Positions 23,986 through 32,348 of a stretch of 64,000 bases of DNA are shown piece after piece. The stretch covers positions 248,001 to 312,000 of the forward strand of contig CANSEY010000001.1 of NCBI GenBank assembly GCA_947646015.1, written 5' to 3'. The notes under the pieces were generated by a model. The model ran no database searches and was not told where the DNA came from. It saw only the letters and a list, made by a program, of their open reading frames with translations. The stretch is from an uncultured Bacteroides sp. Lineage in GTDB: Bacteria; Bacteroidota; Bacteroidia; Bacteroidales; Bacteroidaceae. Position numbers and translations under genes: made by a program. Every line of letters begins with the position of its first letter. The first letter of the stretch is position 1.

Positions 23986-26781
23986 ATGGATAAGACTTTA
24001 TTAAAACTGGAAATCGGCAAGTGGAACGAAGCTTGTCGATTTCTTAAAAGCAAACAAACAGAACTCTCTACAGCAGAATGGACTGCTATAGAGACACTGG
24101 CCGACTATTGGCGAAAAAAATTTGATCCGGATGCTACCAGCGAATGCATGGACCTGATAAGCACTCTTGAACAATCGGATAAATTACACAGCAATAATAA
24201 AGAAATTATTGTATGGAGTAAAGAGTTTCGTACCATCGCCAGGAAGTATTACACTAAAGACGAAACTACATTTTTAGTATTCCAAAATGCGTTAAAGGAA
24301 TTATATCAGAGTTCTGCACCCCGCTCTTCGGCTCCTCTTCAGACACCTGTCAACAGTGAATCTCAAAATATCATATTAAAACAAAATGCAAAAAAATGGG
24401 TAAGCACTTATTCGCAGTTATACGAGAATCAGAATGAACTGGACCGAGATGAATGGAATGCTGTCCGTTTCTTAGCCAATTTCTGGAAAAACGGTACATT
24501 TAACGAAACGTCCCGAAAAGAATGTGAGCAGTATATCTCCATTCTAATCGCATCAGACAAATTGCATAGCAATAACAAAAACATCATTACCTGGAGCAAA
24601 GATTTTCGTGGAATAGCCAAAACATATTATACAAAAGATTCTAAAACTTTTGAGGACTTCAAAAAGTTCATGACGAAATATACTCGCGAAAACCCGATAC
24701 AAGAAAGGACCCCTCAGGAAAGAATACCACAAACTCCTCCCCGGCAAACATCCCCTTCCATTGAAATAACCGGATTGGTAATTGCCAATACTGACGAAAA
24801 AGGTGATCCCATTCCTTCGAATCAGGCCGAGCTCGATACTCGTAGCTGCTATTTACAGCCTCGAATTGATTATCGAGTATTAAGAGGAGGGAGCAGTGTA
24901 GATATATGGTACAAATTATACGCTCCCGACAGGACACTCATGACAGCCAGCAACAGCAAGTCCGGTTATACGTGGTATGGTAATGTCCCTCTCACAGGTT
25001 CCCGATCTGCATATCCCTTGAATGGCTTCGGAAGTATGTCTGGAAATGTATTCTCCGCTGGCCAATGGATTATTGAATTCTTTGAGAATGATCTGCAAAT
25101 TGCAACGTACACATTCACTATCAAACAACACCGGACCTCTACTCCCCCCCCACAATCACGGGTAACGCCGCCACCTCCTCCAAGAACTCCATCTAACCGA
25201 CGAACATCTACAGTTTCGCCTAAAAAGGGGCACGGAGGTTTGTGGTCGTTCTTGATTATCGCCGCTATTATAGGCTTTTGCGGCTATCAATATTGGTATA
25301 AACCTATGACCATTGATCGGGATGCAGAGCGTACCTATGTATACGTATCCAGCTTGCTGCAACGTTCCGATAAAAATGCAAATGTAGAATATAATCGTAT
25401 CCAATCTCTGCCCTATGGTTCGGAGCTCATCACTTACCAAAAAGAAGGAGATGGATGGTCATACATTAAAGCTAATGAGAAAAAAGGATATGTATCTACC
25501 AATTACACCCTAAGTAAGGCTGATTTTGAATTGTTGAATAACTTATGGGGAAGCAAAGAAGCTATGGAAGGAGCACCGACAGCAAAATGTCGGCTGGCAC
25601 TCGTAGACTTTATAAAGAAAAACAACTATAAAACAGGGACGGGACAATGGCAGTTGTTTGCACAACCTATAGAAGTCAAACCTAATGCAGTACTTTACCC
25701 TCGACTGGCTAACGGATATACGAAGTTTACAGAATTTGCATTTGTCTTATCCAACAGCTCCACACATGAAGGTGTATTGGCTATTTATTCGTTTGCAGAT
25801 GACGAAACTCCCGTTTTTATATATCAAGAGCAAACAACAGAAAATGCCCAAATAAAAGATATTAAATATTATCCATGGAAAACAGATAAATATAAAGTTA
25901 TCTATGCTACCCCAAATGCTACGGTTAGTCGCTCGCCTCAACTCCCAACCAACCAGCAGCCGTCAAAAACAAAGAGCGAAAACGGACTAAAAATAACGAA
26001 GGCACTTTTTGGAAACACTGATAAAAGTTACAATGTTCTTACTCAATTTGGGACACAGCTCCCCACCACCACTCAGTACTTGTCTCCACGTATTTTCTAT
26101 GAAAATCCTGCGGGGAAGAGTTCAGTGGTCATCAAATATAAAATTATCACTCCACAGGGGAACTTAATGACTGGAACAGGATCACCCTCCGGATATACTA
26201 ATGAACAAAAAGTAACTCTAAACAGATCCGGATATATTAATTTAGCCGGTTGGGGAAATACGACCGGAGATGCGTACACTTCTGGAACTTACCGGATAGA
26301 ATTCTGGTCCGAAGGACAATTATTGTATTCAACCGGAGTGCAAATTCAGGGCAATTCAGAAAAGGCTGTAACCGTTTCTTCAAAACCAGTTGAGTGTCCC
26401 ATCAAGATCCGAACAATGTTATTTGCCAACTCAAACGATAAAGGGACCATTTTAGAAGATTATGGGAAGCCGCTTTACGGTAATAAATTACAATACCTGA
26501 AACCAAAGATTATTTATTCAAGTCTAAACGGGGCCAGAAACATTACATTGTATGCCAAAATCTATCGTCCCAATGGTGTACTCATTGCCAACAAGAACTC
26601 GCCGAACGGATACACTTACAAGCATGGTATATATACACCTGCTGTCGGAGCTGATAACAATGTTTCTTATTTAACAAGCTGGGGAAGTCCAGAGTGTGAC
26701 GTGTATTCTCCAGGTACTTATCAGTACGAGATATGGTACGAGGGAAGTAAAATCTTCTCCTGCCAAGTAATTGTACACTAA
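23986..26781 (+). CDS. Single-pass membrane protein with repeated helical, beta and SH3-like domains
   Basis: 931 residues, unknown family. Two copies of a 109-residue helical module (1-109 and 128-236) share SDKLHSNNK-II-WSK-FR-IAK-YYTKD. A Pro-rich linker leads to beta domain copy 1 (258-380), another Pro-rich linker (382-411), a membrane helix (419-438), an SH3-like region (about 449-507), a 130-residue region, and beta domain copies 2 and 3 (667-788, 805-931). The beta copies share S-x-x-GYT and a Gly-x-x-x-S-x-G-x-W/Y-x-x-E-x-W/F ending. Basic residues before the helix (RR, KK) put the N-terminal half in the cytosol with the Hsp70 and the C-terminal half in the periplasm. Probable physical link between the chaperone and the cell wall. 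Confidence 0.75.
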   Translation: MDKTLLKLEIGKWNEACRFLKSKQTELSTAEWTAIETLADYWRKKFDPDATSECMDLISTLEQSDKLHSNNKEIIVWSKEFRTIARKYYTKDETTFLVFQNALKELYQSSAPRSSAPLQTPVNSESQNIILKQNAKKWVSTYSQLYENQNELDRDEWNAVRFLANFWKNGTFNETSRKECEQYISILIASDKLHSNNKNIITWSKDFRGIAKTYYTKDSKTFEDFKKFMTKYTRENPIQERTPQERIPQTPPRQTSPSIEITGLVIANTDEKGDPIPSNQAELDTRSCYLQPRIDYRVLRGGSSVDIWYKLYAPDRTLMTASNSKSGYTWYGNVPLTGSRSAYPLNGFGSMSGNVFSAGQWIIEFFENDLQIATYTFTIKQHRTSTPPPQSRVTPPPPPRTPSNRRTSTVSPKKGHGGLWSFLIIAAIIGFCGYQYWYKPMTIDRDAERTYVYVSSLLQRSDKNANVEYNRIQSLPYGSELITYQKEGDGWSYIKANEKKGYVSTNYTLSKADFELLNNLWGSKEAMEGAPTAKCRLALVDFIKKNNYKTGTGQWQLFAQPIEVKPNAVLYPRLANGYTKFTEFAFVLSNSSTHEGVLAIYSFADDETPVFIYQEQTTENAQIKDIKYYPWKTDKYKVIYATPNATVSRSPQLPTNQQPSKTKSENGLKITKALFGNTDKSYNVLTQFGTQLPTTTQYLSPRIFYENPAGKSSVVIKYKIITPQGNLMTGTGSPSGYTNEQKVTLNRSGYINLAGWGNTTGDAYTSGTYRIEFWSEGQLLYSTGVQIQGNSEKAVTVSSKPVECPIKIRTMLFANSNDKGTILEDYGKPLYGNKLQYLKPKIIYSSLNGARNITLYAKIYRPNGVLIANKNSPNGYTYKHGIYTPAVGADNNVSYLTSWGSPECDVYSPGTYQYEIWYEGSKIFSCQVIVH

Positions 26782-26791
26782 GCATAATACA

Positions 26792-27346
26792 ATGAAAAAG
26801 AAAATTATACGGTATCTAATTATATCGCATCTAACATTTATCCTTTCTATAGGCGGTATGGCAGTAGCTTTCTACTACTACCATACTGCCCAAATGGCAC
26901 AAATTAAGAATGCGAACATTCTTCTCATCTCAAAAGATGAAATGAAATTACGCTTAATAGACTATAAGGGTCAAGAATTATTCACTGCCGACATAGCTTG
27001 TGGGAAGAATTATGGCAATAAGGAAAAACAAGGAGATTTAAAAACTCCTGAAGGAACTTTTAAAATAATCGATATCCAAGATGCTTCTAAATGGAAACAC
27101 GATTTTGGAGATGGGAAAGGTGAAATAGAGGGTGCATACGGTAATCATTTCATCCGGTTAGAAACACCCGGACATAAAGGAATTGGGATTCATGGCACCC
27201 ACGACCCATTATCTATTGGGACCCGAGCGACCGAAGGATGCATTCGAATCAAAAATTCAGAATTAGAGCAATTAGTATCTTTAATCCGAGTGCCGACAAC
27301 TGTTATCATCACGCCTGCTGTAAAAGACATAAAACCCAGTAAATAA
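26792..27346 (+). CDS. L,D-transpeptidase family protein
   Basis: 184 residues from the ATG at 26792, ten bases after the previous stop; an in-frame TTG at 26771 inside the previous gene is rejected. N-terminal signal anchor (about 10-32), then a YkuD domain: LLISKDEMKLRLIDYKG at its start and the active site HGTHDPLSIGTRATEGCIRI with His and catalytic Cys in the HGT-x(n)-S/T-x-G-C-x-R pattern. L,D-transpeptidases crosslink peptidoglycan stems or attach proteins to peptidoglycan in the periplasm. The domain lacks a separate peptidoglycan-binding module, which neighbours with SH3-like domains might supply. Confidence 0.9.
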   Translation: MKKKIIRYLIISHLTFILSIGGMAVAFYYYHTAQMAQIKNANILLISKDEMKLRLIDYKGQELFTADIACGKNYGNKEKQGDLKTPEGTFKIIDIQDASKWKHDFGDGKGEIEGAYGNHFIRLETPGHKGIGIHGTHDPLSIGTRATEGCIRIKNSELEQLVSLIRVPTTVIITPAVKDIKPSK

Positions 27347-27353
27347 CAAACTG

Positions 27354-28412
27354 ATGAAAACATTCAAACGATTCCTGTTCATTTGTATCGGACTATTCAT
27401 TATAGTCCTCTCTACCCAAGCTTTGGAAAAGTATGAAGTGACCGCCAATACTTTCTTAAACATACGTAGTCATGGAAGCACAAATGCTCCTGTCATCGGA
27501 ACAATAAATCATGGGGGAATCGTAAATGTAGAATCAATAGATGGCGAATGGGCAAAGATATCCTTCAATGGCGGATGTGGATACGTAAGTACGGCCTACA
27601 TACGACCTGTTACTCCAACACCTCCCGCAAAAGCTCCAACAAATACATTCAGCGACTGGTTTCGACAAACAAATTATGATTGCCGCCCTTTAGTTTATAT
27701 CATATTAGGACTTTCTATTGTGCTATTCATCCTTAGAATGCGTCGTGGAGAAAGTACTCCGCTGGAAGACACCGAACATACGATAAACCTCAGTTTATTC
27801 ATTGCCGTCTGTTTGTTAGAACTATTTTATGTGTTTTCAATGGGGGCAAATAGTATTTGGTTTTGCACTCCCGATAAAATAGGATGGCTATGGACCATCA
27901 TTAATTTCTTTATATTCGGTGCAGTTGTATTTAATCAATGGATGTGTTTTTTCAATACCTTGAATGATGTGCAATACAATTCCTACGCAACTTTCAATTG
28001 GACATGGGGAATATATACTTGGGGCATCTGTATCATAGGCGCTATCATTTGTGGCTTTTTCTTTGCAGGCTTTTTGCCTGTGATAGGAATTGGATTTCTT
28101 GTCGGACAATCTGTGCAAACAGGTATTATTTTCAATAAAGTACTTCCCAAAGGTGGATGGAAACATGCATGTATCTGTACATTAACTTATTTAATTGGTT
28201 CAACAGCCACTGTCTTAATTGTAGCTCATTTCCTCATCCTTTTACTAATTGTACTAATCGCTCTCTTTCTGCTTTCACTTTTAGGAAAATCATCTTCTTC
28301 ATCCGGCGGTAAAAGATGCTCCAATTGTAGTCACCTCAGTGGTTCCAGTTGTAACTTAAGCGGACGTTATATCAGCAGCCCGTCTACCACCTATTGCGAT
28401 AATTACCAATAA
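27354..28412 (+). CDS. SH3-domain protein with multiple membrane helices and Cys-rich tail
   Basis: 352 residues. Signal peptide (1-22), bacterial SH3 domain (about 26-83: ANTFLNIRSHGSTNAPVIG, WAKISFNGGCGYV), Thr/Pro linker, then five or six membrane segments (110-128, 142-160, 173-198, 218-245, 270-310) and a C-terminal tail with CSNC, SSCN and TYCDN, possibly metal-binding or lipid-modified. Bacterial SH3 domains often bind peptidoglycan peptides. Placed after the L,D-transpeptidase by seven bases, it is the last gene of the operon. The helical part was not recognised as a known family. Confidence 0.72.
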   Translation: MKTFKRFLFICIGLFIIVLSTQALEKYEVTANTFLNIRSHGSTNAPVIGTINHGGIVNVESIDGEWAKISFNGGCGYVSTAYIRPVTPTPPAKAPTNTFSDWFRQTNYDCRPLVYIILGLSIVLFILRMRRGESTPLEDTEHTINLSLFIAVCLLELFYVFSMGANSIWFCTPDKIGWLWTIINFFIFGAVVFNQWMCFFNTLNDVQYNSYATFNWTWGIYTWGICIIGAIICGFFFAGFLPVIGIGFLVGQSVQTGIIFNKVLPKGGWKHACICTLTYLIGSTATVLIVAHFLILLLIVLIALFLLSLLGKSSSSSGGKRCSNCSHLSGSSCNLSGRYISSPSTTYCDNYQ

Positions 28413-28462
28413 TACTATTTAGAAAGAGAAACGTCAGGCAACGCATTTCTCTCTATAGATAG

Positions 28463-28493
28463 TTGCAGATAATCAAAAAATAATCTACTTTTG
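28463..28493 (+). promoter_or_regulatory. Promoter of frr
   Basis: TTG (28463-28465), 20 nt, TACTTTTG (28486-28493). The start of transcription would be near 28500, 39 nt before the frr ATG. It makes frr independent of the upstream accessory operon. Confidence 0.7.
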
Positions 28494-28538
28494 TTTTCAA
28501 AATGAATCAAAGTGCCAATTTTATAAATACTTAATAAG

Positions 28539-29099
28539 ATGGTAGACGTAAAAACGATTATCGAAGAATCACAAGAGAAGATGGATATGGCAGTGATGTA
28601 TCTGGAAGAAGCACTGGCACACATCCGCGCCGGAAAAGCAAGCACACGCTTGCTGGATGGTATCCGTGTAGACTCTTACGGAAGCATGGTACCCATCAGC
28701 AACGTAGCTGCCGTAACCACTCCCGATGCACGCAGCATCACGATTAAACCTTGGGATAAAAGCATGTTCCGGGTTATTGAAAAAGCCATTATCGACTCCG
28801 ATCTCGGCATTATGCCGGAGAATAACGGTGAAATTATCCGCATCGGTATTCCACCTCTTACCGAGGAACGCCGTAAGCAACTCGCCAAACAATGTAAAGC
28901 TGAGGGTGAAACAGCCAAAGTCAGTATCCGTAACGCACGGCGCGACGGCATCGATGCACTGAAGAAAGCTGTAAAAGACGGTTTGGCTGAAGATGAACAA
29001 AAGAACGCAGAAGCTAAACTGCAGAAGGTTCATGACAAATACATTGCCAAAATTGAAGAAATGCTGGCTGAAAAGGACAAAGAAATTATGACCGTATAA
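28539..29099 (+). CDS. frr: Ribosome recycling factor
   Basis: 186 residues, the standard size. It has the two-domain RRF pattern: long helices around a beta insert, with [42 protein letters not shown] and [16 protein letters not shown] as conserved runs. With EF-G it splits post-termination ribosomes in the cytosol. Housekeeping gene normally beside pyrH; here it marks the right boundary of the accessory block. rsgA follows 95 nt downstream across a long inverted repeat. Confidence 0.97.
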   Translation: MVDVKTIIEESQEKMDMAVMYLEEALAHIRAGKASTRLLDGIRVDSYGSMVPISNVAAVTTPDARSITIKPWDKSMFRVIEKAIIDSDLGIMPENNGEIIRIGIPPLTEERRKQLAKQCKAEGETAKVSIRNARRDGIDALKKAVKDGLAEDEQKNAEAKLQKVHDKYIAKIEEMLAEKDKEIMTV

Positions 29100-29105
29100 T
29101 TGAAA

Positions 29106-29176
29106 TACAAGTTACGGGCTACCATACACATCTGTGTATAACGCCTCAAAGTTTTCTTAATAGCCCGTAACTTGTA
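29106..29176 (+). promoter_or_regulatory. Long-armed stem-loop between frr and rsgA
   Basis: TACAAGTTACGGGCTA (29106-29121) pairs perfectly with 29161-29176. The 39-base loop holds a second small hairpin (ATACAC/GTGTAT). It lies entirely between the frr stop and the rsgA ATG at 29195 and has no clear T-run after it. Confidence 0.7.
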
Positions 29177-29194
29177 ACTAGCTGCTTATAAAAC

Positions 29195-30127
29195 ATGAAG
29201 GGATTAGTAATAAAGAATACAGGTAGCTGGTATCAGGTGAAAACTGATGACGGGCAGCTGGTTGAATGTAAGATCAAAGGTAATTTTCGGCTGAAAGGCA
29301 TACGGAGTACAAATCCCGTTGCCGTAGGTGACCGTGTACAAATCATACTCAATCAGGAAGGAACAGCCTTTATCAGTGAGATAGAAGATCGGAAAAATTA
29401 CATCATCCGCCGTTCATCGAACCTCTCCAAACAATCGCATATTCTTGCAGCCAACCTCGACCAATGTATGCTGGTGGTGACTGTTAACTATCCCGAAACT
29501 TCAACCACCTTCATCGACCGTTTTTTGGCGTCGGCAGAAGCCTACCGTGTACCGGTGAAGATTCTTTTCAACAAAGTGGATGCTTATGATGAAGACGAAC
29601 TGCATTATCTGGACAGCCTCATCACCCTCTATACCCAAATAGGTTACCCTTGTTTTAAAATATCCGCACTGACCGGTGAAGGAGTCGATGCCATACGCGA
29701 GGAACTGAAAGGCCGGGTAACCCTCTTCTCCGGACATTCGGGAGTGGGCAAATCAACCCTCATCAATGCCCTTGTCCCAGGGCTGGAAGTCAAGACCGCA
29801 GAGATATCAGCTTATCACAACAAAGGAATGCACACCACCACTTTCTCCGAAATGTTCCCCGTCCCCGGCAACGGATATATCATCGACACACCCGGTATCA
29901 AAGGTTTCGGCACTTTTGATATGGAAGAGGAAGAGATAGGGCATTACTTCCCCGAAATATTCAAGACTTCGGCAGACTGCAAATATGGAAACTGCACACA
30001 CCGTCAAGAACCCGGTTGTGCTGTTCGGAAAGCGGTAGAAGAGCACTACATCAGCGAATCACGCTATACTTCCTATCTGAGTATGCTTGAGGATAAGGAG
30101 GAAGGAAAATACCGTGCGGCATACTGA
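29195..30127 (+). CDS. rsgA: Ribosome small subunit-dependent GTPase A
   Basis: 310 residues. N-terminal OB fold (about 1-75), then a circularly permuted GTPase domain with G4 NKVD before the P-loop GHSGVGKST and the G3 DTPGIKGFG, and a C-terminal zinc-binding element [14 protein letters not shown]. It checks late 30S subunit maturation. The gene follows frr with a stem-loop between them. Confidence 0.97.
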   Translation: MKGLVIKNTGSWYQVKTDDGQLVECKIKGNFRLKGIRSTNPVAVGDRVQIILNQEGTAFISEIEDRKNYIIRRSSNLSKQSHILAANLDQCMLVVTVNYPETSTTFIDRFLASAEAYRVPVKILFNKVDAYDEDELHYLDSLITLYTQIGYPCFKISALTGEGVDAIREELKGRVTLFSGHSGVGKSTLINALVPGLEVKTAEISAYHNKGMHTTTFSEMFPVPGNGYIIDTPGIKGFGTFDMEEEEIGHYFPEIFKTSADCKYGNCTHRQEPGCAVRKAVEEHYISESRYTSYLSMLEDKEEGKYRAAY

Positions 30128-30216
30128 ATCTCTGCTATTTTTCAGAGAATATTCTTTATTCTATTTTAATGCTTCACTTGGCAAAACAACTGCTTCTCCT
30201 ACAAAAAATACGTTTC

Positions 30217-30332
30217 GATCTTCCATCTTCCACCTTTTTCCACTTACTCCATTAATAATCAATGTAATGACACAGTGGAAGATCGCATTTTCAGCCTGTT
30301 TATCTTCCACCCGCATCTTCCATCTTCCACCC
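30217..30332. repeat. CTTCCATCTTCCACC repeats, direct and inverted
   Basis: ATCTTCCATCTTCCACC occurs at 30217-30234 and again near 30314-30332, with a shorter TATCTTCCACCC at 30301-30312 and an inverted GTGGAAGATCG at 30275-30285. The arrangement can fold into alternative hairpins and looks like a decayed dispersed intergenic element. Confidence 0.6.
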
Positions 30333-30475
30333 GTTAACTTGAGCGCCATCCAATCGTTAAGACACTGATAAGCAACACTAAGGAACGTATTTATTAACTG
30401 AATACATTGTTTAAAGCATTGTGCTTTCCTTTACTGTTTAGTCGAAAATGATCCGCTCTTCATCCCATCCCCGCT

Positions 30476-30552
30476 ACCCGGGCCCATGAGCCCGTATACT
30501 CGGGCTTATAAGCCCGCATACCAAGGCCCATGAGCCCGCATACCAGGGCCGG
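30476..30552. repeat. Tandem 22-bp repeat, three and a half units, each with a palindrome
   Basis: Units at 30476-30497, 30498-30519, 30520-30541 and a partial one at 30542-30552. The consensus is ACCNGGGCCCATGAGCCCGC plus AT; unit 2 contains the perfect palindrome CGGGCTTATAAGCCCG. G+C is far higher than in the surroundings. There are no spacers, so it is not a CRISPR. Confidence 0.85.
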
Positions 30553-31094
30553 AATAAACAAACGGAGATTCATCATAACATACTTGTATACAATCGTTTA
30601 ATATCAAAAACAAATACCGTTGGTTAGTTCGTAATCCGCGAAGAAGAAGAAAAGAACCGTCGCACTTTATCAGGAGGATGATTCGATGGCTGTTACAATA
30701 AGTCCTGACCCTTTTACTAAAAAGATAATGAGGCTTTCATATGTATACAGATTACCCCGGATATGGTTCGCTCCATCGGAGAGAGTTTATCGTTTATCTC
30801 CGAAAGTATAACAGGCCCGTCAGTGACCGACACCTTCATCAAACGCGAAAATACAGCATTGATTTATAATAGAAGGGATACAGCAAGAGAAAGCGTAACT
30901 ACTCAGGTATCAACAGAGTGCATACTATTCGTCTCACTATTCAATAACAGCAAGAATGGCATTGCATACCACCTTTTTTAATTAGTTAATTAAAAATAAA
31001 AAAAACCTTTTTGGAGGATGTTCATATAAAAAAAGTCATATATTAACAAAATAATAATTTTATTATTACTGAAAACCAAGAAACCTTACTAATT

Positions 31095-32348
31095 ATGAAA
31101 ATACTTTTTTCCCTAGACGTCTCCAACCAGCGACAAGTTGACTTTTGTAATAGAATACTAAAGATTCTGGATAATAAAGATGATAGCAATGATATTACCC
31201 TTATATGTAAATCTCAAAATCATCTCAGTGATTATCTATATATCCCCCCGTCAAGTCATATAAAAACAGAAGAAGCAGAGATTATTCTTACTTATGGCAA
31301 AACAGGTTTGAGCCACATTAGTCAATTTGCAAGAAAATCAAATATCCCAATCATACACTTCATAAATACAGAGTATTTAAAAGACGAATATTTAAGTGAA
31401 GACCAACAAGTAGAAAAAATAATACTTTGTGATTGCTTCAATCAGCTCTTGGAGAGTTTCTTTCAAAAAGACAAAATGTTTGTCTTACCATATTTTTCTA
31501 TACCAGTCGTTACTAAAAATGTAGAAATAAGAAATAAAAATAGCCCCAAACTATTAATAGCTATCGCACACCCTAACCTTAAAAATTCACCGGTCTATTA
31601 TATCAGTAACTTATTAAATATTTTATCAGACTATAGAATCACAATACTTTATAATGGAGATCCTCTTATCCCTATATTCAATTCTAATATTACACTTATC
31701 AATGTAAAAGAATCGAATATCGAAAAAGTAATTCTATCAAATGATATAATCATCGGGGATGGTATTTCTATTTACACAGGAATAATGTTAGGTAAACCAT
31801 GTATCGTGATTGGAGAGCAAGGATATGGAGGACTTATCACACCCCAAAACCTCAGCCAACAATTCGCTAATAAGTTTCAGGGACGGATAGGGGGAAGCTT
31901 AAACGAATACATCCCTTTGAATTTGATCATGAACGATATTCAATATGTACAAAATACAGAAAAGAGCAAAAACATAGACTGCATTATTATTAAAAACAAA
32001 AAATTGTTGGACAATGAGTATCGCCAAACCCAGCAATCGCTTAACGACTTAATTTTAGAAGTAGCAGCCAACCACAAACAATTATATACGTTCCCTATGG
32101 AAATTCACCTTAGGTTATCGGATGCTTTTCACCTTATTAAATTTTCTGATACCAAATTTGTATTAGCTTATACAGCCAACAACAAAGTCCATTCAAGTTT
32201 TGGTAAAGAAGAAGCTGAAATTATAGCCCTTTTTAAAAGAAGTTGCTTAATAAAAGATGCTATAAATATGAGTCCATACAAAAAGGAACCTAAAATATTT
32301 GTGGAGTTTATCCAAATGCTGTTTAATGAAAAAATACTGATAGCATGA
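31095..32348 (+). CDS. Glycosyltransferase-like protein with C-terminal PqqD-like domain
   Basis: 417 residues, cytosolic, no membrane segment. Residues 1-320 look like a two-lobed GT-B fold, with a Gly-rich acceptor-side start, LLIAIAHPNLKNSPVYYIS opening the second lobe, and a donor-site-like stretch IVIGEQGYGGLITPQNL. Residues about 332-417 (EIHLRLSDAFHLIKF, FGKEEAEIIALFK, IFVEFIQMLFNEKIL) resemble the PqqD-type winged-helix domain that binds leader peptides of ribosomal peptides (RRE). This would deliver the enzyme to the precursor at 34136. It overlaps the next gene by four bases (ATGA). Much lower in G+C than rsgA. The family assignment is by pattern, not by a search. Confidence 0.65.
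   Translation: MKILFSLDVSNQRQVDFCNRILKILDNKDDSNDITLICKSQNHLSDYLYIPPSSHIKTEEAEIILTYGKTGLSHISQFARKSNIPIIHFINTEYLKDEYLSEDQQVEKIILCDCFNQLLESFFQKDKMFVLPYFSIPVVTKNVEIRNKNSPKLLIAIAHPNLKNSPVYYISNLLNILSDYRITILYNGDPLIPIFNSNITLINVKESNIEKVILSNDIIIGDGISIYTGIMLGKPCIVIGEQGYGGLITPQNLSQQFANKFQGRIGGSLNEYIPLNLIMNDIQYVQNTEKSKNIDCIIIKNKKLLDNEYRQTQQSLNDLILEVAANHKQLYTFPMEIHLRLSDAFHLIKFSDTKFVLAYTANNKVHSSFGKEEAEIIALFKRSCLIKDAINMSPYKKEPKIFVEFIQMLFNEKILIA

Larger units (their letters stand above)
30128..31094. other. Gene-free stretch with several repeat types
   Basis: Nearly 1 kb with no convincing gene. It contains CTTCCATC-type repeats (30217-30332), a 22-bp tandem repeat with internal palindromes (30476-30552), and a degraded-looking part. 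In the latter, AGGAGG at 30672-30677 precedes a 41-codon ORF (30686-30811) that overlaps a 72-codon ORF (30763-30981) in another frame; neither resembles a protein I know, so they may be chance or remnants. The last 100 bases before 31095 are strongly AT-rich, marking the entry into the peptide cluster. Confidence 0.6.

Noticed and set aside
21481..28412. Interpretation of the Hsp70 operon as an anti-phage defence system
   Set aside because: No nuclease, toxin, NTP-sensing or other effector domain was seen; cell wall functions explain the last two genes better.
30476..30552. Possible CRISPR array
   Set aside because: The units are contiguous without spacers, 22 bp each, and no cas gene is present.
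30686..30981. Two overlapping short frames with an AGGAGG upstream
   Set aside because: No recognisable family in either frame, and they overlap in different frames; at most a remnant, so not listed as a gene.
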